Positions 16,371-24,851 of a stretch of 39,481 nt of DNA are shown here, in pieces (the stretch's first letter is position 1; each line of letters starts with the position of its first letter). The notes below the pieces were generated by a model. It was not told where the DNA came from and searched no databases. It worked only from the letters and a program-made list of their open reading frames with translations. Made by a program: the position numbers and the translations under genes. This DNA is from Ectothiorhodospiraceae bacterium (GTDB lineage Bacteria > Pseudomonadota > Gammaproteobacteria > Nitrococcales > Aquisalimonadaceae): NCBI GenBank assembly GCA_020831845.1, contig JAFIFV010000110.1, positions 1 through 39,481 on the forward strand, read 5' to 3'.

Positions 16371-17375
16371 ATGACCATGAAGACCCGATTTTCCGCCTGC
16401 CTGCTCAGCGCGTCCTTGCTGCTGCTCGGATTCGCTGGCAGTACCGCCTCCATGGCGGCCGACCTGGTGCGCGTGGCTTCGTTCCCGGTGTCCTCCTCGC
16501 TGCCGTTCTACGTGGCCCGGGATCGCGGCTACTTCGAGGAACAGGGTATTCGCACCCAGGAAATCCGGCTGATGGGCGGCCCGGCGCTGATGAGTGCGCT
16601 GATCACCGGCGACGCGGATGTGGCGGCCAACCTGGTGACGCTGGAAGGCATGAACGGCAACAACCTGAAGCCGGGGGTGGCCACCTATTTCGCCATCAAC
16701 GGGCAGAACGTCGAATACCGCATGGAGCAGTATGTCGCCCAGAAATCACTGGGCATCTCCAGTCTGGAAGAGCTGGCCGGCGTGGAAAAGCGCCCGCTAC
16801 GCGTGATGTCTGCACCCGGTCCGGCGAACATGGCGGTGGCACGGGCCGGGTTGCGGTCCGTGGGGCTGCAGGAAGGCAGGGATTTCATTCTCAACGAACT
16901 GGCGATGAACCTGCACACCGATGCCATGCTTGCCGGAACCTTCGATCTTGGGTTCACGCTGGAACCCAACGCGACGGTGATGCTGGGGGTAGGTGACCTG
17001 GTGATGCTGGAGGCGGGCATCATCTCCAGGCACATCATCGGTAACGGTGAGGCCCAGGCATATGCAGCCGGGGCGGCGATGACCGCCGATTTCATCGAGG
17101 CGAAGCCGGATGTGGCGCGCCGATTCGCTGTGGCGTGGGCGAAGGCCGTCGATGACATCATGAATGACCCCAGTGCTCGCGAGCACCTGAAGGACAACAC
17201 CTTGACGCCGCCCGGCGTGGTCATGGAGGTGCCGCTGCCCAAGTTCACCATGGTCAGCGATCTCGATGAGCAGGACCTGGAAGAGCTCACGGTGTTCGTG
17301 GACTGGGGCAGCGAAGCGGGACTGCTGCAGCGGCCCGTAGCTGCGGCTGACTTCCTCAAGGCACTGGAGCAGTAG
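16371..17375 (+). CDS. ABC transporter substrate-binding protein (NMT1/THI5/SsuA-like)
   Basis: A 334-residue periplasmic binding protein. A signal peptide is clear: KTR, a hydrophobic core, and probable cleavage near residue 29 (ASMA-ADL). The mature protein begins VRVASFPVSSSLPFYVARDRGYFEEQGI, which is the NMT1-type fold used for sulfonates, nitrate, thiamine-pyrimidine precursors and related N-compounds. The gene lies 4 nt after the VOC gene and 3 nt before the ATPase. The context of an FAD monooxygenase and ring-opening hydrolase favours a heterocyclic ligand. This is inference. Confidence 0.87.
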   Translation: MTMKTRFSACLLSASLLLLGFAGSTASMAADLVRVASFPVSSSLPFYVARDRGYFEEQGIRTQEIRLMGGPALMSALITGDADVAANLVTLEGMNGNNLKPGVATYFAINGQNVEYRMEQYVAQKSLGISSLEELAGVEKRPLRVMSAPGPANMAVARAGLRSVGLQEGRDFILNELAMNLHTDAMLAGTFDLGFTLEPNATVMLGVGDLVMLEAGIISRHIIGNGEAQAYAAGAAMTADFIEAKPDVARRFAVAWAKAVDDIMNDPSAREHLKDNTLTPPGVVMEVPLPKFTMVSDLDEQDLEELTVFVDWGSEAGLLQRPVAAADFLKALEQ

Positions 17376-17378
17376 GCC

Positions 17379-18257
17379 ATGGCCAACATCCATCTCGCGG
17401 AAAAGCCTGCGACGGTCACTGCCGGCGTGGTGCCGGAGCCGGTCGCGGAGGGGGAGCGCAACGGGCGTACGCTGGAAGAGCGGCTGCGCTGGTTCCCGCC
17501 CAACACCCACATCACCGTGCGCGGCCTCGACAAGCGTTTCGGGGCCGAGGTGATCTACGACAAGTTCGACCTGAATATCCCGCGCGGGAAGATCACCTCC
17601 ATCTTCGGCCCGAACGGTTGCGGCAAAAGCACGCTGGTGAACATCATCTCCGGCCTGATTCCCTACGAGGGCGGCCAGATCCTGTTCGATGGCAAGACAC
17701 TGGACGAAACGCGTATCGGCTACGTGTTCCAGAACTACCGGGAAGCGCTGTTTCCGTGGATGCGGGCGGTGGACAACATCCACTACCCGTTGAAGCTGAT
17801 GGGCGTGCCGGCGAAGGAGCGCAAGCGGCGGGTGGATGCGCTGATCGAAAGTTTCGATGTGCCGATCGATTTCAGCAGCTACCCCTATCAGCTCTCCGGC
17901 GGCCAGATGCAGACCATCTGCATCATGCGGGCGCTGGTGGTGGAGCCGGAGGTGCTGTTCCTCGACGAGCCGTTCTCCGCGCTGGACTACGAGATGAGCC
18001 TGCTGATGCGCGACCGCGTGCAGCGCATCTTCCAGGAACGCGGCACCACCATGGTGATCGTCTCCCACGACCTGGAGGACGCGGTCTGGCTGTCGGATTA
18101 CGTTCTGCTGCTCACCCGCAAGCCCACGCGTATCGCCGAGTTCGTGGAGTACGACGCGCCGCGGCCGCGTACGGACGATACCGTGTCCGACGCGAAGTTC
18201 ATCCGCGTCAAGAAGCGGTGCCTGGATATCTTCCTGAAGGAGGCGGCCCTGCGATGA
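17379..18257 (+). CDS. ABC transporter ATP-binding protein (nitrate/sulfonate/taurine family)
   Basis: A 292-residue ATPase. It has Walker A GPNGCGKST (near residue 82), a Q-loop in YVFQNYREALFPWM, the signature LSGGQMQ, Walker B VLFLDEPFSALD, and the switch histidine in VIVSHDLEDAV. The FPWMRAVDNI segment is typical of SsuB/TauB/NrtD-type importers. About 45 N-terminal residues precede the ABC core, longer than usual. Its stop overlaps the permease start by 4 bp. Confidence 0.93.
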   Translation: MANIHLAEKPATVTAGVVPEPVAEGERNGRTLEERLRWFPPNTHITVRGLDKRFGAEVIYDKFDLNIPRGKITSIFGPNGCGKSTLVNIISGLIPYEGGQILFDGKTLDETRIGYVFQNYREALFPWMRAVDNIHYPLKLMGVPAKERKRRVDALIESFDVPIDFSSYPYQLSGGQMQTICIMRALVVEPEVLFLDEPFSALDYEMSLLMRDRVQRIFQERGTTMVIVSHDLEDAVWLSDYVLLLTRKPTRIAEFVEYDAPRPRTDDTVSDAKFIRVKKRCLDIFLKEAALR

Positions 18258-19021
18258 AAGCGTTGAACGCGTTGAGCGGCTATCTGCGTCCGGTCTGGGG
18301 TGTGCTGGCCTTGTTGGCGGTCTGGTGGGTGATATGGGCGGCGGAAGTGGCAAATCCCCTGCTGCTCCCCTCGCCGCAGGCAACGATGTTGAGTCTCTGG
18401 AACGGCATGGTAAGCGGTGACCTCTGGGGCGACTTCCTCAGCACCGTCAAGCGCACCATGGCCGGTTTCGCACTGGCGGCCGCGGTGGCCATCCCGCTGG
18501 GGATCTTCCTGGGTTCCACCGAGCGTCTCTACCGTTCGCTGGAGTTCGTCATCGATTTCTTTCGCTCCACGCCGGCGTCGGCGCTGTTCCCGCTGTTCCT
18601 GATCCTGTTCGGGGTGGGCGAGGCGGCAAAGATCCTGGTGGCCGCCTTCGGGGCGTCGCTGGTCATCCTCTTCAACGTGGCCTACGGGGTGATGAACGCA
18701 CGGCAGACGCGACTGCTGGCCGCACAGATCATGGGCGCCAACAAGCTGCAGAAGCTGCGCGACGTGATGTTCTGGGAATCCCTGCCACAGACCTTCGTCG
18801 GCTTGCGCAACGGCATCTCCCTGACCCTGGTCATCATCATCGTGGCGGAGATGTTCATCGGCTCCAGCGACGGCCTCGGCCATCGGCTGGTGCAGGCGCA
18901 GATGCTGTTCCGCATGCCGGAGATGTACGCCGCCATCTTCGCGGCCGGCGCTCTGGGTTACGGCCTGAACTGGGCGTCACTGCAGGTTGAGAAGCGGGTT
19001 GTACACTGGGGAGGCAAATGA
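18254..19021 (+). CDS. ABC transporter permease (SsuC/TauC-like)
   Basis: A 255-residue inner-membrane permease of the BPD_transp_1 family with about six hydrophobic segments. The EAA loop that docks the ATPase is seen at AAQIMGANKLQKLRDVMFWESLPQTFVGLRNG. The ATG at 18254 overlaps the ATPase stop (ATGA). Its own stop overlaps the monooxygenase start (ATGA), so importer and enzyme are translationally coupled. Confidence 0.92.
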   Translation: MKALNALSGYLRPVWGVLALLAVWWVIWAAEVANPLLLPSPQATMLSLWNGMVSGDLWGDFLSTVKRTMAGFALAAAVAIPLGIFLGSTERLYRSLEFVIDFFRSTPASALFPLFLILFGVGEAAKILVAAFGASLVILFNVAYGVMNARQTRLLAAQIMGANKLQKLRDVMFWESLPQTFVGLRNGISLTLVIIIVAEMFIGSSDGLGHRLVQAQMLFRMPEMYAAIFAAGALGYGLNWASLQVEKRVVHWGGK

Positions 19022-20298
19022 TGGAAGCCGGAAGAAAACCCTTGCGGATTGCGATCTGCGGCGCCGGCGTCGGCGGCGCTATCGTCGCCCATCTGCTGCG
19101 GGACGAACCCGGGGTGGAGGTGACCTGCCTGGAGCAGGTGACCGCCGACGATCACTCCCACGCGGGTACGGGCCTGAATGTGGGGCCCAACGCGCTGAAA
19201 ATCCTGGCCGAAGCTGATCCGGAACTGGTGGACGCCCTGAAAGCGCCGGGGGTCAGCCTGCCCTGGCGCAATTGGCGTACGACGCTGACCGACGGCACGG
19301 AGTTGATGAAGCTCCCGCTGGAGCGGGTGGCCGATAACGAGGGCATGCGTATCCGCTGGTCGGAGCTCTACCGTCAGCTGCGGGCGCCGGTGCTGGATCG
19401 GATCCTGTTCAACCAGCAGGTCGTGAGCATGGGCTACGAGGGTTCGGAGCCGGGTGCGACCATCAGTATCGGCTACCAGGACCGCGCAACCGGCGAAGAG
19501 CGCTGGCTGGAAGGCGTGGATCTGCTCATCGGCGGCGATGGGCGCTATTCCGCGGTGCGGGAACAGTTCCTGGGCCGGCCGGAGCCTCGGCACCTCGGCG
19601 TGGTGATCTACCGGCTGCTGGTGCCGGACACGGCCGACGGCCTGATCGACGATTACGCTCAGTGGTTCAATGGCCCCAATCGCCTGCTCGCCTTCCGGGT
19701 GCCCGGTGAGGCGATCTACATCGCCGGGGCATTTCCGATTCCGCCCGGCGCGCCGATCGCCGACGACGCCAAGAGCGCCGAGGTGTTGCGTGGATTGTAT
19801 GCCCCTGCCAAAGCGGCGCCGAGCCGCGACGCAGCGTTCCTGATCGATGCCATCTGCGACCACGTGGACGACATCCATTGGGCGCGGGTGCAGGAGATAC
19901 CACCGGCCTTCGCCGATGAGCGCGGGCGCGTGCTGCTGCTGGGGGATGCCTCCCACGCCATGGTGCCAACGCTCGGGCAGGGAGCCACGATGGCGGTGGA
20001 GGATGCCTGTGCCTATGCCGACTGCATCCGCGCGGCTCTCAGGGGGAGCGGCGGCCGGCCGCTGGACGTGCCGGCCTTGACCGCGCGGGTGGCGCAGCGG
20101 CGAATGGAGCGTGTGCGCTTCGTGGTGGATTTCTCGCGGGAGGCCTCGGATACCATGCTGCCGGGCTCGGATGCCGTGCGGGATACGCGGGCGAAAATGG
20201 AGCAGCCGTTTCTCGCCAGCCTTCGGCAGGTCTACACCGGCACGCCGGCGCTGGAGACCTTCGGGCCCGGGGCGGCCCGGCGGCGGCAGGTGGGGTGA
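19018..20298 (+). CDS. FAD-dependent aromatic/heterocycle monooxygenase
   Basis: A 426-residue class A flavoprotein hydroxylase. The Rossmann dinucleotide motif is GAGVGGAIVAHLL, the DG motif is in LLIGGDGRYSAVREQ, and the second FAD motif is VLLLGDASHAMVPTLGQGA. The arrangement is that of salicylate hydroxylase and the urate hydroxylase HpxO. It is the last gene of the operon and overlaps the permease gene by 4 bp, so it probably oxidises the transported compound. PuuD already covers urate oxidation here, so an HpxO role would be redundant. A pyrimidine, pyridine or other N-heterocycle is a reasonable guess. Confidence 0.87.
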   Translation: MMEAGRKPLRIAICGAGVGGAIVAHLLRDEPGVEVTCLEQVTADDHSHAGTGLNVGPNALKILAEADPELVDALKAPGVSLPWRNWRTTLTDGTELMKLPLERVADNEGMRIRWSELYRQLRAPVLDRILFNQQVVSMGYEGSEPGATISIGYQDRATGEERWLEGVDLLIGGDGRYSAVREQFLGRPEPRHLGVVIYRLLVPDTADGLIDDYAQWFNGPNRLLAFRVPGEAIYIAGAFPIPPGAPIADDAKSAEVLRGLYAPAKAAPSRDAAFLIDAICDHVDDIHWARVQEIPPAFADERGRVLLLGDASHAMVPTLGQGATMAVEDACAYADCIRAALRGSGGRPLDVPALTARVAQRRMERVRFVVDFSREASDTMLPGSDAVRDTRAKMEQPFLASLRQVYTGTPALETFGPGAARRRQVG

Positions 20299-20299
20299 A

Positions 20300-21016
20300 T
20301 CAGGCGATGCGTCGGCGGCGGCCGCTGGTCCGCAGTTCGCGCAGCTTGTTCAGCAGGAACAGCTTGTCCGGCAGGTGGTTGCGCAGCACGGCATGCAGCC
20401 GGGCCCCGTCGCGGGCGCGCAGCGCCTCCAGCATGATCTCGTGATCTGCGATGGAGCGGCGCCAGTTCTCGGACACGTTGTTGATGTCGAAGCGGTATGG
20501 CTGCACCTGGGCGTTCAGGGCCTGAAGCTGGCGCTCCAGCACCGGGTTACGGGACGAGGCTGCGATCTGGCGGTGAATGGCCTGGTTGAGCTTGAAGTAC
20601 TCGAGCATGTCGCCCTGCTGGTAGCTTTCGACCATGCGCTCATGCAGGGAAGCCACGCGCTCGACCTCCAGCCCAGTGGCGTGCACGGCAGCCAGTTCGC
20701 CGGCCAGCGCGTCCAGGCTGGCGATGACCTGGAAGGTGTCGGACAGTTCGTCCAGATCCATCTCCCGGACCATGGCGCCGCGGCGGGGTTTGATGACGAC
20801 CAGCCCCTCGGCGGCGAGGGCGCGGAAGGCCTCCCGGATCGGTGTCCGCGAGATGCCCAGGTAGTCGCTCAGTGCCTGTTCCTGCAGTCGGCAACCGGGC
20901 GGCAACTCGCCCTGGACGATCAGATCACGGATGGCGTCCACAGCGCGTTGTTGCATGGAGGTGCGGGACGGCTGGCTATCAACGGGCTGGATAGTCGGTG
21001 AAGGCGCCTGCTTCAT
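20300..21016 (-). CDS. GntR family (FCD) transcriptional regulator
   Basis: A 238-residue regulator with a winged helix LQEQALSDYLGISRTPIREAFR and an FCD domain that includes YFKLNQAIHRQIAASSRNPVL and ADHEIMLEALRARDG. It lies between the monooxygenase operon, whose last gene ends 2 bp from it, and the divergent ring-opening hydrolase gene. A perfect 7-bp inverted repeat in the divergent gap at 21077-21092 is the likely autoregulatory site. It probably senses the substrate of the ring-opening pathway. The Lys/Arg-rich C-terminus (SGRRRRIA) is unusual. Confidence 0.87.
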   Translation of the reverse strand: MKQAPSPTIQPVDSQPSRTSMQQRAVDAIRDLIVQGELPPGCRLQEQALSDYLGISRTPIREAFRALAAEGLVVIKPRRGAMVREMDLDELSDTFQVIASLDALAGELAAVHATGLEVERVASLHERMVESYQQGDMLEYFKLNQAIHRQIAASSRNPVLERQLQALNAQVQPYRFDINNVSENWRRSIADHEIMLEALRARDGARLHAVLRNHLPDKLFLLNKLRELRTSGRRRRIA

Positions 21017-21076
21017 GGCGTGTCATGCTCCTCTGGGGCCCGCAACGGCGCGCGGCCAGTCATTCCAGCCTATCGG

Positions 21077-21092
21077 AATTTGCTTGCAAATT
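21077..21092. promoter_or_regulatory. GntR operator: AATTTGC-TT-GCAAATT
   Basis: Perfect 7-bp arms with a 2-nt spacer, centred between the divergent GntR gene (start 21016) and the hydrolase gene (start 21156). It differs from the TGTATACA family, which implies a separate regulator-site pair for this module. Confidence 0.55.
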
Positions 21093-21155
21093 ACAGTTGT
21101 TTTCGCAGTATTTTGGCTGTTTTTTACGTTATTTCGAAGAACTTCAGGTGATTTG

Positions 21156-22268
21156 ATGCGCGCACTGGTGCACCGCTATACCCTCACCGACCCCGGCGAT
21201 GTCGGCGTCGTGCAGGCCGCGATGGAACGCGGAGAACTGGACCCGGCCCGGATCGTGGCGGTGATCGGCAAGACGCCCGGGAACGGTCTGGTAAACGACT
21301 ACACGCGTGGCTATCTCACCCAGTCGCTGGCATTGCTGATCGCGGACCGCACCGGCGCGCCGTCACAAGCGGTGATGGAACGCGTACCGTTCATTTTCTC
21401 CGGGGGCACGGAGGGCGTGCTGACGCCCCATGTGACCGTATTCAGCGTCGATCCCGCAGCGGAGGCGGGCGCGGATGCGCAACCCTCGCTGGCCGTTGCC
21501 ACCGCGTTTACCCGACCGCTGACCGCGGAGGACATCGGCCTGGACGGGCAAGTGGAGGCGACCCGGGAAGCCGTGCGACGGGCAATGGCGGAGGCCGCTA
21601 TCGAACGGCCGGAGGACTTGCACTTCGTGCAGGTCAAGGGGCCCTGCCTGACCGCCGCCGCACTGAACGCAGCGCTGTCCGAAGGCCTGATGACTGCAGG
21701 CGATACGCCCGACAAGTCCATGGCCTGGTCGCGTGTGGCCTCGGCCTTCGGTGTGGCGCTGGCGCTTGGGGAAATCGCCGAAGAGACCTTCGATCCGACC
21801 GCAATGTTGCGGGATTTCGGGCAGTATTCCTCCGTGGCCAGCTGTTCATCGGGTGTGGAGGTGCGTGTGAACGAGATCGTGGTGCTGGGAAACAGTCGCC
21901 GCTGGGCCGGGCCGTTGCACATCGCCCATCAGCCCATGGTGGACGCCCTGGATATCGGCGCCGTGCATCGGGTGCTGGAGGACCTCGGCCTGCCGGCGCA
22001 ACCGCAGCTCAGCGCGGATCAGCGTGCACGCCTGGCGGCGGTGTTCGTGAAGTGCGAACCTGATCGCTCCGGCAAGGTGCGCGGAGAGCCGCATACCATG
22101 CTGAACGACGGCGACATGCATGCCCAGCGTCATATTCGCGGCGCGGTGGGTGCCCTTGTGGCCGGCGTCACCGGGGACACGCGGCTGTTCGTCTCCGGCG
22201 GTGCGGAGCACCAGGGGCCGGATGGTGGTGGGCTGATCGCGGCGATCGCCCGTCGGGGAGAATGCTGA
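21156..22268 (+). CDS. Cyanuric acid hydrolase / barbiturase family ring-opening amidohydrolase
   Basis: A 370-residue enzyme of the Toblerone fold (AtzD/TrzD/barbiturase), made of three similar domains. Three serine-lysine dyads are visible: K39 with S82 (FSGGTEG), K161 with S231 (SCSSGVEV) and K299 with S347 (VSGGAEHQGPDGGG). Length and all three dyads are typical of active members. Family enzymes open cyanuric acid to carboxybiuret or barbituric acid to ureidomalonate, and sequence by eye does not separate these. The adjacent amidase (1 nt away), monooxygenase and ABC importer favour an oxidative N-heterocycle pathway. The ATG at 21156 begins at the expected MRALVHRY. Confidence 0.88.
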   Translation: MRALVHRYTLTDPGDVGVVQAAMERGELDPARIVAVIGKTPGNGLVNDYTRGYLTQSLALLIADRTGAPSQAVMERVPFIFSGGTEGVLTPHVTVFSVDPAAEAGADAQPSLAVATAFTRPLTAEDIGLDGQVEATREAVRRAMAEAAIERPEDLHFVQVKGPCLTAAALNAALSEGLMTAGDTPDKSMAWSRVASAFGVALALGEIAEETFDPTAMLRDFGQYSSVASCSSGVEVRVNEIVVLGNSRRWAGPLHIAHQPMVDALDIGAVHRVLEDLGLPAQPQLSADQRARLAAVFVKCEPDRSGKVRGEPHTMLNDGDMHAQRHIRGAVGALVAGVTGDTRLFVSGGAEHQGPDGGGLIAAIARRGEC

Positions 22269-22269
22269 C

Positions 22270-23673
22270 ATGCGTATCGGCGGCGAGGACCTCAGCGCCA
22301 CCGCGCTGCTTGCCCTGCTCCAGGCGCGGGAGATCTCACCGACCGCCGTGGTGCAGGCTTCCCTGGACCGGATCGACAAGTGCAACGCTGCCGTCAATGC
22401 TGTCTGCACCGTTGCCGAGGAGCAGGCGCTGGCTGCCGCGCGGCAGGCCGAGCGCCGTCTGGCGCGCGGTGAGATGCCCCTGCTGCTGGGGCTGCCGGTG
22501 GGTATCAAGGACATAACCGATACAGCCGGTATCCGGACCACCTACGGCTCCACGCTGTGTTTCGACCATGTGCCGGAGCGCGATGCGGAGATCGTTCGCC
22601 GCTTCAAGGCGGCCGGGGCCATCGTGATCGGCAAGACCAATACCCCGGAATTCGCTGCCGGGGCCAACACCGTGAATGAGGTCTTCGGTGCCACACGCAA
22701 TCCGTGGAATACCGCGCTCTCCGCTGGTGGATCCACCGGCGGCGGAGCCGCGGCGCTGGCCGCCGGCATGATTGCGCTGGCCAGTGGCACCGATCTGGGT
22801 GGCTCGCTCCGCGTACCGGCAGCCTTCTGCGGTGTCGTCGGTCTCAGGCCCACCCCTGGCCTGGTCCCGTCGCTGCCGGCGACCACGCCATGGGACACGC
22901 TGCAGGTGGATGGCCCGATGGCGATGACCGCGGAGGATGTCTGGCTGGCCCTGCAGGCGCTGGCCGGACCATGCGCCGACGCGCCGGTCAGTGTGCCGGC
23001 GCCGCCGGCAGGCATGACTGCGGCGCTGGACCCCGACACGCCGCGACGGGCTGTCTACATTCCTGATATTGCCGGCGTCGGGATTGATCCCGTGGTGGCG
23101 GACCGGTGTCGGGCTGCGGCCATGGCCTTGCAGGAGCGAGGCTGGGAGGTGGAGGAGCTGGAACTGGACCTCTCTGCCGGCCGGGATGTCTTCATCACTC
23201 TGCGCGGCGAGGTCATCGTCGCCCAATTGCTGCCGTACCTGGACCGTATGCATGCGCTGAATGACAACCTGCGAGGCAATCTGGAATACGGGCTCTCGGT
23301 GGATGCGCGGCAACTGGCGCGTGCCCAGCATCAGCGTGCCGTGTTGCGCCAACGGGTGCTGGACGTGTTGCAGTCCTGCGATGTGCTGCTGACTCCCTGT
23401 GCACCGATCCCCCCGTTCCCGGTCACGCAGAATTATCCTGAGACCATCGCCGGTCGGCCCATGCGCACCTATATCGACTGGGTGGCCCCCACCTTCGTGG
23501 TCAGCCTGCTGGCGCTGCCCGCGGCTTCGGTGCCAGCGGGGCTGACCGATGACGGGTTGCCGGTGGGGCTGCAGGTGGTGGGAGCGCCCTGGGCCGAGCA
23601 CACCGTGCTTTCCACGGCGGCGGCGGTGCAGAGGTCGTGCCCGCTGGGTCCGCCGCCGGAGCCGGGGAACTGA
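22270..23673 (+). CDS. Amidase signature hydrolase (AtzE-like or ureidomalonase-like)
   Basis: A 467-residue amidase with the full Ser-cisSer-Lys triad: K80 (GLPVGIKDI), S155 in SAGGSTGGG and S179 in GTDLGGSLRVPAAFCG. It starts 1 nt after the ring-opening hydrolase stop, so the two are coupled and should act in sequence. Candidate roles are 1-carboxybiuret hydrolase (AtzE), biuret/allophanate-type hydrolysis, or ureidomalonase. No AtzG-like small subunit and no allophanate-hydrolase C-terminal domain are present, which weakens the AtzE and AtzF options. Confidence 0.87.
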   Translation: MRIGGEDLSATALLALLQAREISPTAVVQASLDRIDKCNAAVNAVCTVAEEQALAAARQAERRLARGEMPLLLGLPVGIKDITDTAGIRTTYGSTLCFDHVPERDAEIVRRFKAAGAIVIGKTNTPEFAAGANTVNEVFGATRNPWNTALSAGGSTGGGAAALAAGMIALASGTDLGGSLRVPAAFCGVVGLRPTPGLVPSLPATTPWDTLQVDGPMAMTAEDVWLALQALAGPCADAPVSVPAPPAGMTAALDPDTPRRAVYIPDIAGVGIDPVVADRCRAAAMALQERGWEVEELELDLSAGRDVFITLRGEVIVAQLLPYLDRMHALNDNLRGNLEYGLSVDARQLARAQHQRAVLRQRVLDVLQSCDVLLTPCAPIPPFPVTQNYPETIAGRPMRTYIDWVAPTFVVSLLALPAASVPAGLTDDGLPVGLQVVGAPWAEHTVLSTAAAVQRSCPLGPPPEPGN

Positions 23674-23676
23674 ACG

Positions 23677-24360
23677 ATGGAGACGCCGGGACAGGCCGTG
23701 CTGAAGGGCATGCGCGATGCCCTACCCGTCACGCTCACTTTCAGCTTCCTGTTCGTCGCGGTGGGTGCCGCCAGCCAGTCCGGCGGTCTGAACCTGCCGC
23801 AGGGGCTGGCGATGACGGCACTGGTGTTCGCGGCGCCGGCCCAGTTTGCCGCCATCGAATTGATGGCCGGCCAGGCCTGGTTGCCCGCCATGCTGGCGAT
23901 CATGGTGATCAATTTCCGTTTCCTGTTGATGGCGGCCTCCATCACGCCGTATCTCGGCGCCCCCCCGCGTCGGGCCCTGTTTCCGGCCTTGCAGATGCTG
24001 AGCGCCAGCACCTTCGCCACCACCTTTCCGCGGGTGCGCGGCGGAGAGCTGGCGTATCCGTTCCCGTTCTATCTGGGCGTCTGCCTCGGCGCCTTCCCCA
24101 CCGCCCTGGCCGGTACCGCTGTGGGCTATCTGGTACAGGCGGACAACATGCCCTGGCTGCAGGATCTGTTGATCACTCTGCTGCCCGTCTACTTCACCAC
24201 CTTCATTGCCCGGGCCTGGCCGAATACACGCTTTCTGATGGCGGGGCTGCTGGGGTTCTTCCTCACGCCGCTGGTCAGCGCACTGGTGCCTGGTTTCGGG
24301 CTGGTGATTACCGCGCTGCTGGTGGCGGTGTTCCTGCTGGTGCTGGAGCGCAGGGCATGA
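23677..24360 (+). CDS. azlC: AzlC family membrane exporter subunit
   Basis: A 227-residue membrane protein of the AzlC/YgaZ family. It has the family segment FVAVGAASQSGGLNLPQGLAM and APAQFAAIELMAGQA, with several hydrophobic helices. AzlC and AzlD together form branched-chain amino acid or azaleucine exporters. It begins 3 nt after the amidase stop and overlaps azlD by 4 bp, so it is in the same operon. An exporter in this position may remove a toxic by-product or analogue. Confidence 0.88.
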   Translation: METPGQAVLKGMRDALPVTLTFSFLFVAVGAASQSGGLNLPQGLAMTALVFAAPAQFAAIELMAGQAWLPAMLAIMVINFRFLLMAASITPYLGAPPRRALFPALQMLSASTFATTFPRVRGGELAYPFPFYLGVCLGAFPTALAGTAVGYLVQADNMPWLQDLLITLLPVYFTTFIARAWPNTRFLMAGLLGFFLTPLVSALVPGFGLVITALLVAVFLLVLERRA

Positions 24361-24707
24361 GTCAGCAGGCCATGATCTGGCTGGTCATCCTGGTCGGCGG
24401 CGGCGCCAGCTACCTGTTCCGCATACTACCGCAGCTGATATGGCAGCAGACCGGGCCGGCGGCGGCCAATGCCCGCCTGCTGCGCTTGTTCGACTATGCT
24501 GCCTATGCCGTCATCGGCGGTATCGTGGCCAGTTCCCTGATCGGCAACGGCGATGCCTCGCCCCTGGAGCGGCTGCAGGAACCGCGGGTGCAGGCAGGTA
24601 TGCTGGCGGTGGGGGTGACGTTCATGGTTGCCTTGCTGAGCCGGCGGCAGATTCTCTCCGTGCTGGCGGGGCTGGCGGCCTATCAGCTTGTACTGTTGCT
24701 GTTGTAG
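24357..24707 (+). CDS. azlD: AzlD family membrane exporter subunit
   Basis: A 116-residue partner of AzlC with three to four hydrophobic helices and the family-typical N-terminal GGGASYLFRILPQLIW. The ATG overlaps the azlC stop. Together they resemble YgaZH. Nothing identifies the exported substrate. Confidence 0.85.
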   Translation: MSQQAMIWLVILVGGGASYLFRILPQLIWQQTGPAAANARLLRLFDYAAYAVIGGIVASSLIGNGDASPLERLQEPRVQAGMLAVGVTFMVALLSRRQILSVLAGLAAYQLVLLLL

Positions 24708-24851
24708 CGCGCCCGGAGTCGAAGAGGACGCGCAGTGGAGGGGCGATTGCTGCGTGCCATCCCGCGCATGACCTCCGCAGCGGTTGCCGCTTGCCCTGCG
24801 ATGCCGCATTATCGGTAGCCCGCTAATCAAAGCCCACAGGAGTCCCGCAGC

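Noticed and set aside
19018..20298. Assignment of the FAD monooxygenase as urate hydroxylase HpxO
   Set aside because: PuuD already performs urate oxidation here, and this gene is coupled to an importer rather than to uraH/uraD. General monooxygenase is safer.
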